Shown: piece after piece, positions 10,665-21,120 of the stretch
Layout of the letters: the number at the start of each line of letters is the position of its first letter
Numbering within the stretch: the stretch's first letter is position 1
Notes under the pieces: model-generated
The model's database searches: none
What the model was told of the DNA's origin: nothing
Seen by the model: the letters and a program-made list of their open reading frames with translations, nothing else
Translations under genes and position numbers: made by a program
From: Siphonodentalium dalli
Lineage: Eukaryota > Mollusca > Scaphopoda > Gadilida > Siphonodentaliidae
Length of the DNA: 64,000 bases
Assembly (NCBI GenBank): GCA_032622095.1
Contig: CP136069.1
Span: forward strand, 154,305,043 to 154,369,042
Reading direction: 5' to 3'

Positions 10665-10934
10665 TACAACACCAAGCCTTGAAATAGGGTGCCTGTCATT
10701 TGCAGAATGAGGTCCCCAGAGGGTGAATTTAGTGATGCTACCCCGCATAGCGGGCTGCATAACAAAATTCACCCTCTGGGGACCTCATTCTGCTTACAAC
10801 TCAGCAGAATGAGGTTCCCAGAGGGTGAATTTGGTGATGCTAGCTCGCTATGCGGGGGTAGCATCACTAAATTCACCCTCTGGGAACCTCATTCTGCAAA
10901 TGACAGACACCCAATTTCAAGGCTTGTACAACAC
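10665..10934. mobile_element. hAT-type MITE, palindrome of palindromes
   Basis: The element 10673-10926 has inverted ends CAAGCCTTGAAAT and is flanked by the identical 8-bp target duplication TACAACAC (10665-10672, 10927-10934); 8-bp duplications are the hAT signature. Each ~127-bp half is itself a hairpin (GCAGAATGAGGTCCCCAGAG against its complement), so the whole reads hairpin-spacer-hairpin inside a full-length inverted repeat. It has no coding content. The two halves differ by few bases, so the insertion is young or homogenised. Confidence 0.85.
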
Positions 10935-11200
10935 AATTTTGATGATTAAAATGAAGAGAAAGCAGTGCGTGAAGTTAAAATAGTTTCCAATTAAGATAAC
11001 ACATTATACGTTTTCCGGATAGTTTCGAATTATTCCAATCCCCGCGATTCTGGAAATTCAAAGAATACAAAATTATTGGCATACCCCGTGCTCGGTCCAA
11101 ACATCGTGTTCGAATTTGTATTTTTACTGCAATGCGTCTCTCTGTACGAAAGCGTATTAGGGCAATCTGAAACACCACCGCAACCCCACATATACAAATA

Positions 11201-11280
11201 CACAACTCGTTATAACGACTTACAATTCGTTATAACGACTTACAAGTCGTTATAACGACTTCCAACACCTCGTTATAAAG
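11201..11280. repeat. 20-bp tandem palindromic repeat
   Basis: Three to four units around TCGTTATAACGA, a perfect 12-bp palindrome, at a 20-bp period. Potential cruciform or protein-binding array; no function can be assigned. Confidence 0.7.
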
Positions 11281-11397
11281 GGAAGGACAGCCTTCCTTGT
11301 AGGTTATAGTTTAGAAATAACATTTTATCAAATTATGAAAATTGCCTCAAAAATATACTAATAGTATAGCATAATGATTCTACGGATGCGATATTAT

Positions 11398-11691
11398 TCA
11401 CAAAACACGCTTTGTGTCAGTGAAAATGCAGGTCGAGTGTTGTTTAGTATCTCGCAAAAAGCACCGTGAATTGTTTAAGCAGTCACGATATTGCGTCATT
11501 TCATTATTTAGATTCGCGCGCATTCTACGTCGGTTGTAAATCCCTAATCTACTAACATAGCCAAAAATCTCAAACAATTGACCATGCCACTCAATTGGAA
11601 ACATTGTCTGAACTACGCGCATATGTAAATATATACTTTTCCATTTGGGACGCAATTTTCGGCGATAAACTAACGCAAACGATTTCGCCAT
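11398..11691 (-). pseudogene. Coding-like repeat (LRP-VVQT family), copy 1
   Basis: A 97-codon open frame on the minus strand. Its first ~45 residues (YRRKLRPKWKSIY, VVQTMFPIEW, FEIFGYV) are matched by translated segments at 26160-26290 (minus) and 28526-28640 (plus): LRPESR, VVQTVFSVEW and IVQTMFSMEW in the corresponding places. Three copies keeping the same frame over about 38 codons suggests descent from a protein-coding unit, either a transposable-element ORF or a duplicated host exon. I do not recognise the family. The ATG at 11691 is followed by the shared block, so the start is plausible but unproven. Confidence 0.35.
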
Positions 11692-11699
11692 AGAGAGTC

Positions 11700-12436
11700 A
11701 CTGCATTCAAGTAATATATAAGAACGACGACGATATGTGTTGTCAATTCGGATATAATAGTTGCACAAATAACTAAGTTTCAGCAAGATTGACCACCGCG
11801 TTCTATGGACAGTGAAAATATATTATTACATTCCTATGTATGAATTACCTAGATTTATCGAGTGATTATAAACGATAATTCCACTAGTTAATTATGTCAC
11901 TTTAACTAACGCGTTATGCATTCATATACTCTATCTATATAACGAGGGTATTATTCGGATTTCTGGTAAATCAGATGTTTAAAGCGGAATTTACTAAACA
12001 GAATAATAACTTTTCTTGAACGTGTGACGTGAAATAATTCATTCGAGACAGGGACCATTTTGTGAAACACTCGAGCGCAATGCACTCTCGTGTTTGTACA
12101 ACGTCCCTAGCTCTCATGAATTATTTGACGTCACCAGTTCAATCAAGTGATTACTCTCTATATTATTTAGAAGACGGGTATATTTTGATGTCGAATCTGT
12201 CTACAATACTCTTAACCGTGGACGTCATCAGTAGCTGCAAAGTGCATTCGATGGAGCTATATCTGGGGCGTGTCTATCATGCTAGGATCGGCGTTCATGA
12301 ACTGTCAAATTAACGTTAATCGGGGGGGGGGGGGGGGGTGGTCAGAACCAATCTGTTGGAGATGTGATTTGTCCTCTGGGTCAATGGATAGCTTGAGTGC
12401 GTCAAATGGTGTTGTCAATCATCGGAATGCATGCAG
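11700..12436. other. Intergenic with G17 run
   Basis: No gene recognised. A run of about 17 guanines at 12322-12338 may be a quadruplex former or an assembly-sensitive homopolymer. The frame 12062-12313 has no recognisable content. Confidence 0.4.
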
Positions 12437-12529
12437 TTGATAAGTAGTATGGGGGTCTCGTTGACCCCACATCTAAAAATAGATTTTTTGGGTCTAAAAT
12501 TGTTTGTACTAAAATATTCCCAAACAAAA

Positions 12530-12840
12530 TTTTCAAAACCCAAAACTTCCAAAATTTCAAAAACTTCCAAAATTTCAAAAACTTTCCAATATTTCAAAAA
12601 TTTCAAAAACTTCCAAAATTTCCAGAATTTCCAAAACTTCCAAAATTTCCAAAACTTCCAAAATTTCCAAAACTTACAAAATTTCCAAAACTCCAAAAAT
12701 TTCCAAAATTTCCAAAACTTCCAAAATTTCATAAAATTTCCAAAATTTCCAAAACTTACAAAATTTCCAAAACTCCAAAAATTTCCAAAACTTAAAAAAT
12801 TTCAAAAACTTCCAAAATTTCAAAAACTTCCAAAATTTTT
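12530..12840. repeat. Minisatellite in left Polinton arm
   Basis: Short tandem units of the form AAACTTCCAAAATTTCC. The mirror array in the right arm (about 14728-14990) is shorter, so the arrays have changed length since the arms were made. Confidence 0.85.
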
Positions 12841-13477
12841 CAATATAATGAAGATGACGAGCAACCAATTTTCGACTGGCCTGAGGCATTACGTTATGGA
12901 ATGAATAACGACAGCGGATCAGAATGCATACATATAGTACGTCACTTGGACATTTTATCAGTTTATCACGTGATCACTAAATGTGGCAATCGGGTATCCA
13001 CCGATGCCTGCAATGTATTATTTATAATAATTGGACTCATTGATCTCACGTAAATAATACTCTTAGTTGTTCCAATAAAATAGTTATCAAATTCGATCAC
13101 CAATAGATTTGACTGTGGAATGTAATGACCTTTAACTTATTTATCGATCTAAAGGGACACTCATTATGAATGAATGTTAACAATACAAGCGCACGAATGA
13201 ATAGCGTTGAACATATACGAAATTACTACACGAATGAATTGAACCTTGAAATTTATATTTCACATCTTACCAACAACAGCTACAGACATAATCATAGTAT
13301 TATACTGTCTTGCATGTACACACGCTATGACATCATTAAAGGCGGACAATCCACTCACGGTGTGACAACAGATACGGACATAGGCATAGTGTTATACAGT
13401 CTTCTATGTACCCACGCTATGACACCATTAACGTACATTGGATGTTAGGTCTATGACTCTTGAGTATGCACCAATCA

Positions 13478-14093
13478 ATGAGCAAATGAGCAAAAAAATG
13501 AGCAAATGAGCAAAAAAATGAGCAAACGAGCAAGCAAATGAGCAAGAAAATGAGCAAATGAGCAAGAAAATTTTCTTGCTCATTTTGCTCATTTTTTTGC
13601 TCATTTGCTCATTTTTTTTGCTCATTTGCTCATTTTTTTGCTCATTTGCTCATTTTTATTGCTCATTTGCTCATTTTCTTGCTCATTTGCTCATTTTTGT
13701 GCTCATTTTTATTGCTCATTTGCTCATTTTCTTGCTCATTTTGCTCATTTTCTTGCTCATTTGCTCATTTTTTTGCTCATTTGCTCATTTTTTTGCTCAT
13801 TTGCTCATTTTTATTGCTCATTTGCTCATTTTCTTGCTCATTTGCTCATTTGCTCATTTTTTTGCTCATTTGCTCATTTTCTTGCTCATTTTTATTGCTC
13901 ATTTGCTCAATTTCTTGCTCATTTGCTCATTTTCTTGCTCATTTGCTCATTTTATTGCTCATTTGCTCATTTTATTGCTCATTTGCTCATTTATTTGCTC
14001 ATTTGCTCATTTTCTTGCTCATTTGCTCATTTTCTTGCTCATTTGCTCATTTTTTTGCTCATTTGCTCATACTTTTTGCTCATTTGCTCATTG
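13478..14093. repeat. Central 20-bp minisatellite with strand switch
   Basis: Units of about 20 bp, TTGCTCATTTGCTCATTTTC. Left of about 13572 the array runs in the inverted orientation (about 95 bp); right of it the array runs forward for about 520 bp. The switch point AAGAAAATTTTCTT is the axis of the whole palindrome. The unequal lengths show expansion on one side only. Confidence 0.85.
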
Positions 14094-14727
14094 ATTGGTG
14101 CATACTCAAGAGTCATAGACCTAACATCCAATGTACGTTAATGGTGTCATAGCGTGGGTACATAGAAGACTGTATACCACTATGCCTATGTCCGTATCTG
14201 TTGTCACACCGTGAGTGGATTGTCCGCCTTTAATGATGTCATAGCGTGTGTACATGCAAGACAGTATAATACTATGATTATGTCTGTAGCTGTTGTTGGT
14301 AAGATGTGAAATATAAATTTCAAGGTTCAATTCATTCGTGTAGTAATTTCGTATATGTTCAACGCTCTTCATTCGTGCGCTTGTATTGTTAACATTCATT
14401 CATAATGAGTGTCCCTTTAGATCGATAAATAAGTTAAAGGTCATTACATTCCACAGTCAAATCTATTGGTGATCGAATTTGATAACTATTTTATTGGAAC
14501 AACTAAGAGTATTATTTACGTGAGATCAATGAGTCCAATTATTATAAATAATACATTGCAGGCATCGGTGGATACCCGATTGCCACATTTAGTGATCACG
14601 TGATAAACTGATAAAATGTCCAAGTGACGTACTATATGTATGCATTCTGATCCGCTGTCGTTATTCATTCCATAACGTAATGCCTCAGGCCAGTCGAAAA
14701 TTGGTTGCTCGTCATCTTCATTATATT

Positions 14728-14990
14728 GAAAAATTTTGGAAGTTTTTGAAATTTTTGAAATTTTTGAAATTTTTGGAGTTTTGTAAATTTTGTAAGTTTT
14801 GGAAATTTTGGAAATTTTGGAAATTTTGGAAGTTTTTGGAAGTTTTTGAAATTTTTGAAATTTTTGGAGTTTTGGAAATTTTGTAAGTTTTTGAAATTTT
14901 TGAAATTTTTGAAGTTTTTGAAATTTTGGAAGTTTTTGAAATTCTGGAAATTTTTGAAGTTTTTGAAATTTTGGAAGTTTTGGGTTTTGA
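14728..14990. repeat. Minisatellite in right Polinton arm
   Basis: The mirror of the 12.53-12.84 kb array, with units of the form GGAAATTTTGGAAGTTT. It is shorter and has more TTTTTG variants. Confidence 0.8.
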
Positions 14991-15086
14991 AAATTTTGTT
15001 TGGGAATATTTTAGTACAAACAATTTTAGACCCAAAAAATCTATTTTTAGATGTGGGGTCAACGAGACCCCCATACTACTTTGATA

Positions 15087-15719
15087 TCCTCATGTTTTTC
15101 AGATTCACCTGAACGAGGCTGATGGTCTGATATCTGGTCACGTGCTTCTATGAAAAGTGCCTCTCTGCGGTCGGGAAAGCTCCTTTTGGTCTACAGCAGC
15201 TTGGAAAAGTTTCATGGTTTTCGTTTGCGTGTGGCTTGAGAAGATGGGAGTCACAATGACGCTCTGGCCCACGTGATCTTGCTGAAATATGGCTGTCGTT
15301 CTGTCGTGCTATAGTGAAAATAACAAGGTGCATAAATTCTAATCTTAAAGAGTAACGTTTGATCCAATATATGATAATGTTGAATACACATTTTGTTTAA
15401 TTTGCGATAGAACTCAAATGAAAATAATCACATCTGTTTAAAGCTTACAATTTGGGACATTTTCCCCATCCAAACTTAATTTCTTATTTTATTTTAAAAT
15501 AATAATTTATAATAACTATTTATTTCATATAGCGTAAATCCATTGACATGCTCTAAAACGCTTACAGGTATAATGTAACATGAAGTATGGTAAAAGAATA
15601 AATCACAAGCAAGCAACACAATCTAAGTTCACAATCTAAGTTCAAAATTGCCAGTTAAAATGAGTAAGATCAAGTGATATTTTCAACATATACTATAGGA
15701 TTTCATCAAACAGTACATT
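15087..15719. other. Intergenic
   Basis: AT-rich, no recognisable gene. The minus-strand frame 15148-15333 has no family signature. Confidence 0.4.
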
Positions 15720-15982
15720 TTAACCCTTCCATGACTGGAGCTTCCTGAAATTTCGCGAAAACCCTGTACCAATGCATTCTCTTTTATATGCGAGTCTCCC
15801 ATAGGGAGCCCCACATATATAAGAGAATACATTGACCTAACAATATTTAGCTTGACATTGTAAGCCAGTGCATTCTCTTATATATGCGAGGCTTCCAATA
15901 TGAGACTCGCATATATAAGAGAATGCACTGACAAAGGGTCTTTAATGCTGCTCCAGCGCAGCTCCCGTCATGAAAAGGTTAA
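15720..15982. mobile_element. piggyBac-like MITE with two hairpins
   Basis: TTAA at 15720-15723 and 15979-15982 encloses inverted ends CCCTTCCATGACTGGAGC (left) and CCTTTTCATGACGGGAGC (right, complement). TTAA plus CCCTTT-type ends is the piggyBac signature. Inside are two separate hairpins (about 15770-15833 and 15866-15930), both variants of AATGCATTCTCTTATATATG and its complement. The piece between them, CCTAACAATAT, matches the spacer beside the hairpins at 1.0 and 25.7 kb. No transposase. Confidence 0.8.
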
Positions 15983-17006
15983 GATTAGAATTCCTGCACT
16001 TTGGTTATTGCAGTGGCGGAACGTTGACATGCTGATGTTTTGCCTTTGGTCGCGACGTTAACGTCTCCTGTATAGAATGTTGACCGATCATTGAAGCCCA
16101 AGCCAAATGTCAGACACACTAAATTCAGGCTTGATCCCAAGCATGTGATTTGGAAAATGCTATCACTGTCGTCGATGTTAGTTATTACCAGGCTTTATCA
16201 CATTTATTACCTAAGTAATTTGAAATTTACGTTAACTCGTTTGTGTGAAGTTTTTGGAACTATTCCAGATGTACATGTGATGCAGTGCCTGGTATTCTTG
16301 GTTAAATACACATATCAGCTAATGTGGAAACAATCTTTTTACTCTCACAATTGAAATGTTAGTACAGGATACTAGATGAAAGCACATTAATTATCTAACC
16401 TCGATGCGTACATTGTGGGGGGAAATGTAACACTTTAATAAGTTGGGTAGCAACCTGCTATTGATATGTTGCGGTCTGCATCGTATAGGGTCGTTGACGT
16501 CATGGCTTTCCTGCACCGTAAGATTGAGTGCGCATGACGCTGAACACTTACCGGATGTCTGTGTGACGCCTCGCGTTTGCGCCGTTTGGCTAATGAATGC
16601 TAAGATTCCTTGGCACGATGACACGCCAGCGCCGTGGACGTTCTATTTAAATCATATATTTTCTACTTAATTGATAAATTTTTTTAATATTCATTCAGGG
16701 TTCCAGACCATCATTTACAACAACATAAAATATATAATTCAACATCTATTTTTGCTCTTTTTTGTTCTAGTCATATTGAAATCAACATATTACATATAAA
16801 ATAGACATATGAATACCAAAGATTATCATTTTGTGATTGAACAATTGACAAAATCAATTTAGTGTCCCTGAAACATAAAAAAATATGGGCAATAAATGAA
16901 TAAAAAAAACAAATTATATTAACGATTTAACATCCATCTTGGCTCTGTCAGATTGGAACATAAACTGTTGAAAACAATGTTTGACATATATGGGAAAGCA
17001 CATAAA
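15983..17006. other. Intergenic
   Basis: No feature recognised. Frames at 16091-16354 and on both strands at 16391-16670 show no family signature and overlap each other. Confidence 0.4.
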
Positions 17007-17517
17007 GGCTGCGGACACACGTACCACAGTAGCGATGGCATAGTAGGTGTGACAATTAATTATGGTAGAGTTTGGTGACAATTGGTCAACATAATTTATA
17101 TGCCATAGGGAGTCGTGTTGCGCGCCGCATATTCGCACAGTGAGTCGACTGACCAATTAACCCATTGAGTTTCACCAAGATTGATCTCTACTCATTACGT
17201 TTAGCCACATTGTATTCTCTACGATACATAAAATTGCACGACCGATCGTCCAGAATTGTCTTGTGTGTTAGCATTAAAAATATAACATTGCGTGTTGAGT
17301 AACGATCAACAGCGACAAGACATTCGGTTTGATAAATCATTGAGATGTCGATCTCGACGCTGATAGAGCTTGGAAAAGACTCATTGTGTGGATGTGCGGC
17401 GGGCGACATGTCTCGCCATGGCACAGGAATATGACGACCAATTGTCACCAAAATTGCACCATAATTAATTGTCACACCTACTATGCCATCGCTACTGTGA
17501 TACGTGTGTCCGCAGCC
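17007..17517. mobile_element. Non-autonomous DNA transposon, 80-bp TIRs
   Basis: The inverted ends start GGCTGCGGACACACGTA and run about 80 bp (17007-17086 and 17436-17517), including GATGGCATAGTAGGTGTGAC in both. AAA flanks both sides, compatible with a 3-bp duplication, but this is too simple to be decisive. The 350-bp interior has no transposase; the minus-strand frame 17188-17475 is unremarkable. Superfamily uncertain. Its right end abuts the 56-bp satellite. Confidence 0.7.
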
Positions 17518-18247
17518 AAATACCAGATATGATAATTTTATTGCTAAAGCATTGAATAAGTAAACCTAAGTCATAATACCAGATATGATCATTTTATTGC
17601 TAAAACATTGAATAAGTAAACCTAAGTCATAATACCAGATATGATCATTTTATTGCTAAAACATTGAATAAGTAAACCTAAGTCATAATACCAGATATGA
17701 TCATTTTATTGCTAAAACATTGAATAAGTAAACCTAAGTCATAATACCAGATATGACCATGTTATTGCTAAAACATTGACTAAGTAAACCTAAGTCATAA
17801 TACCAGATATGATCATTTTATTGCTAAAACATTGAATAAGTAAACCTAAGTCATAATACCAGATATGATCATTTTATTGCTAAAACATTGAATAAGTAAA
17901 CCTAAGTCATAATACCAGATATGATCATTTTATTGCTAAAACATTGAATAAGTAAACCTAAGTCATAATACCAGATATGATCATTTTATTGCTAAAACAT
18001 TGAATAAGTAAACCTAAGTCATAATACCAGATATGATCATTTTATTGCTAAAACATTGAATAAGTAAACCTAAGTCATAATACCAGATATGATCATTTTA
18101 TTGCTAAAACATTGAATAAGTAAACCTAAGTCATAATACCAGATATGACCATGTTATTGCTAAAACATTGACTAAGTAAACCTAAGTCATAATACCAGAT
18201 ATGATCATTTTATTGCTAAAACATTGACTAAGTAAACCTAAGTCATA
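17518..18247. repeat. 56-bp satellite, 13 copies
   Basis: CCAGATATGATCATTTTATT recurs every 56 bases from 17523 to 18195, giving 13 units, most of them identical. Units 5 and 12 share the same rare variants (GACCATGTTATT and TTGACTAAG), exactly seven units apart, which points to duplication of a seven-unit block. The first unit is the most divergent, as expected at an array edge. There are no variable spacers, so this is not a CRISPR array. No coding or RNA-gene signature. Confidence 0.95.
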
Positions 18248-18540
18248 GAAATTAAATCCTATGTCAAACAACATAGGGTTTGCTGTGAATGCTGTCTTTA
18301 TTTCATGAAATGTATACAGTCTAAATAATAAGCACACCTGCTTCTTATATATTGACCTGGAGGCTGGAACCCTGACTATATTTTTATACATGTACCATCC
18401 ATTAACCCTTTCTGTACTAAATTGATTATGCCAGTCAGTTAAAAAGTGTACATCGGAATGGTCTATTATTGATTTGGAGGGATGTTAAGGTGATACCAGC
18501 AGACGACAGATAAATAAAAGTTATGGAGGGAAACGTTAAG

Positions 18541-18578
18541 ATAATAAGTTCAACAAACGTTTGTTGAAATTATTATCT
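18541..18578. repeat. Palindrome at repeat W border
   Basis: GATAATAAGTTCAACAAACG pairs with the following complement to make a stem of about 18 bp with few mismatches. Its right half resembles the ACTTATTATCTGAACA tail that ends the repeat W units. Confidence 0.6.
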
Positions 18579-18579
18579 G

Positions 18580-19500
18580 GACACGTCCTATAGGATAACT
18601 ACTCACCAATGATGATTTGGTATAGAGAGGGTTAGTAATCAGAGGGAATGTCATTCGCCATTATTAGTCATGATTAACTCAATGTGTGGCACCAGGCATG
18701 AAATTAAAGGATTAAACATTAGTCTTCATTCGAAAAAAATTAAATGTCTTTCTGATAAGTTTGGTTCGATATCGCAACGTGTGCAAGAATTCTCATAAAA
18801 TTCTATTTTAAATTAGTCGCATTTTAATTATAATTACGATAATTATTTGTTTGTGATTTTAGAGTGAAATTTCAAGGGAATTTGAATGGGTATTCCATCC
18901 ACGTTGAGTTTAACTGTCGCAGACGAACGGTACTTTGGTATCCTGGATGTAGTTTTGCACGTTTGGGAGATTCTCGATGTAGTTTTGCACGTTTGGGAGA
19001 TCCTGGGTGTCTTTTTGCACGTTTATCAGATCCTGCATGTGTGTCTTTTTGCACGAAACCATGCGACAATGACCAATTCATTCTAAATATTCTTGCGAAA
19101 CAGTTTTCTTTGATCAATTGTTCGGATTAGAATGGCATCCCCTCTACCATGCATTCCTGCTTTCATTGTGTATTTATATCTCACTTTGACTTTTATTATA
19201 TTGAAATTATACTTTTTTCTAGTAATTAATATAGAAAGAATATATGCAATACAGCGACGTGACTAGGCCTACATGTCGTATGGGTTTCTCCTAAAACTGG
19301 TGGCTCACTATTTTAAAATGTGGAACTCAAAGGTCTATAAATCACTAAGTGTGAACATTTCAATCATGACAATGGTATATTGTGTAGGAATGTTTTGTAC
19401 GTTTTAGACAGACCGTTGCCTGAAAGTATGGGCGTTCCAACTCACTACAGCAGTTTCGAATCTAAAGACCATTGTTGTCTGTTAAACTTATTATTTGAAC
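18580..19500. repeat. Tandem repeat W, unit 1 (split)
   Basis: Two parts of the W unit are present: CCTATAGGATAACTACT through GAGGGAATGTCATTCGCC (18590-18760), then GGATTAGAATGGCATCCCCT through GACAATGGTATATTGTGTAG (19120-19390) and a tail to 19500. Between them is unrelated sequence with a 30-bp tandem repeat. No conserved frame. Confidence 0.75.
18949..19050. repeat. 30-bp tandem repeat, about 3.5 units
   Basis: Units begin GTAGTTTTGCACGTTTGGGA. The array interrupts W unit 1. Frames on both strands (18864-19130 and 18872-19117) are periodic because 30 is a multiple of three, and I do not count them as genes. Confidence 0.8.
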
Positions 19501-20225
19501 ATTTCCTATAGGATAACTACTTATCAATGATGTTTTAGTATAAACCGGTTTAGTAAATCAGAGGGAATGTCATTCGCCTTTATTAGTTCTGATTAACTCA
19601 CTTTGTGGCACCATGCGTAAAATTAAAAGAATAAATGTTATTCCCCATTCGCAAAAATTCAAGTGTCTTTCTGAAATGTTAGGGTGAATGAACTAATTTC
19701 TAAATCAATTTCTATATGTACTTAAGTACAATTTATTCAGTTACGATGGGGTGCTAACCATTCATGCGAAGCAGGTTTATTTTATCAATTTAGAAAGTTT
19801 GTTCGGATTAGAATGGCATCCCCTCTACCATGCATTCCTGCTTTCATTGTGTATTTATATCTCACTTTGACTTTTATTATATTGAAATTACATTGTGTTC
19901 TAGTTATTACTATCGAAATAATATATGCAATCCAGCGACGTGACTAGGCCTACATATCGTATGGGTGTCTCCTAAAACTGGTGGCTCACTATTTTGAAAT
20001 GTGGAACTCAACTCAAAGGTCTATAAATCACTAAGTGTGACCACTTCATTAATGACAATGGTATATTGTGTAGGAATGGTTGCTACATTTAGATACACGC
20101 TGCCTGGAAGTATGAGTCCTCCATCTCACTATATGTATAACGCGTTTGTGAAACAGGCTGCAGTTTCGAATCAAAGGACCATTGTTGTTAGTTGAACTTA
20201 TTATCTGAACATTTCTTATGGGATA
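19501..20225. repeat. Tandem repeat W, unit 2 (full)
   Basis: The most complete W unit, about 720 bp. It runs from TTTCCTATAGGATAACTACT through GGTTTAGTAAATCAGAGGG, GGATTAGAATGGCATCCCCT, CAGCGACGTGACTAGGCCTA and CTGGTGGCTCACTATTTTGA to CAGTTTCGAATCAAAGGACC. It ends where the 20.23-22.79 kb insertion begins. Confidence 0.8.
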
Positions 20226-20230
20226 TAGAG

Positions 20231-20393
20231 ATTATCACTACAGTGAAGTGATCTGAGTCTCCATATCACGCCGAGTTGAGAAGGTGAGATCCCAGATCAG
20301 ACGAGCTGCCGCAGGCTGCGAGTCTGATCTGGGATCTCACCTTCTCAACGAGACGTGATGTGGAGACTCAGATCACTTCACTGTAGTAATAAT
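20231..20393. mobile_element. Foldback MITE in repeat W
   Basis: The arms 20231-20303 and about 20322-20393 are inverted copies starting ATTATYACTACAGTGAAG, with GAAGGTGAGATCCCAGATCA in the stem and a short CTGCCGCAGGCTGC loop. The arms differ by an indel and a few bases. A TA or TTA duplication is possible but cannot be separated from the repeat end. Confidence 0.75.
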
Positions 20394-21120
20394 ATGTTTA
20401 TTATATGACCAATTGAACTTAATTATTACAAACAACCTCTGAATTTTTTTTTTTTCAAAGGGGATCAGTTGAATTCAAATTTAATTAACGAATCGCAACA
20501 ATTTAATCAACAACAATTTAAGATTAAATTTCTCAATTGAAAATAGTCCAGGAGCCTCGTTCTGATTCAGACACGCATGATCTGGAATCGGATCACGATA
20601 CTATCATGATCCGATTTATCGGAAAACCATCACCAAACGATAGTGGTATTTAGTGAAAATAATGACAGTCATATAATAAAACTACTTATCAATTCATTTC
20701 ATTCGTCATTTATTTATTCTCAAATCACCATATACATTGGTATAATTGAGTGGATATATATATATATATACATGTACATAAATCAATTGAACAGTATAGC
20801 ATGTATATGAAAAGAACACATTCGTGGGTGGGCGTAGGTACGGTATATACGTGTAATCATACAGTGTGGTGGGGGTAAAATAATCTCACGTGTTATCATT
20901 GGCATGCTATATATAGGGGTGGGGCCTGGGTCGGGGTACTATGGGGGTTGTGCATATGTAACTAGAGTCGTTACTGCGGCCAATCGTCAAATTTATATTT
21001 AGGCGATGTTGTTTGCCACATGAGGTTCCATTAAACGTAGCGCGCCGAGGATGAATATGCTTAGATTAGTCAGAGTTCGTCTATTTCTACAGGTGAAAAG
21101 GTTTGATGTGTTTCTGTCTT
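20394..21120. other. Insertion sequence of unknown origin
   Basis: Part of the insertion that splits repeat W, before the retrotransposon remnant. It contains a TA microsatellite (about 20754-20772) and a small inverted pair around GATCATGATA/TATCATGATCCGA (20578-20620). No gene recognised. Confidence 0.4.

Larger units (their letters stand above)
12443..15080. mobile_element. Polinton/Maverick-like gene-less palindrome
   Basis: A 2638-bp element of two inverted arms (12443-13572 and 13573-15080). The 5' end is AGTAGTATGGGGGTCTCGTT and the 3' end is its complement, so the termini are AG...CT. The 6-bp duplication TTGATA lies directly outside (12437-12442, 15081-15086). AG ends, 6-bp duplications and terminal repeats of hundreds of bases with internal minisatellites are the published hallmarks of Polinton (Maverick) giant transposons. 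The unique parts of the arms (for example 13148-13478 against 14090-14408) are almost identical, with only a couple of differences seen. All Polinton genes (polymerase, integrase, capsid, ATPase) are absent: two terminal repeats are joined head to head. The long open frames inside (KFWKFWKF-type and LLICSF-type) are artefacts of tandem repeats. Confidence 0.75.

Noticed and set aside
12415-12904. KFWKFWKF and NFQNFQNF frames on both strands (and mirror frames 14680-15112)
   Set aside because: Translations of the AAACTTCCAAAATTTCC minisatellite in the palindrome arms.
13558-14152. Three overlapping 168-178 codon plus-strand frames rich in LLICSF/CSFAH
   Set aside because: They exist only because a 20-bp satellite (and its variants) lacks stops in all three frames. 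No start context, no domain.
17518-18247. CRISPR-like regular array
   Set aside because: The 56-bp units are contiguous with no variable spacers and the DNA is eukaryotic, so it is a satellite.
18864-19130. Frames on both strands across the 30-bp repeat
   Set aside because: Periodicity of 30 keeps all related frames open; no protein family signature.
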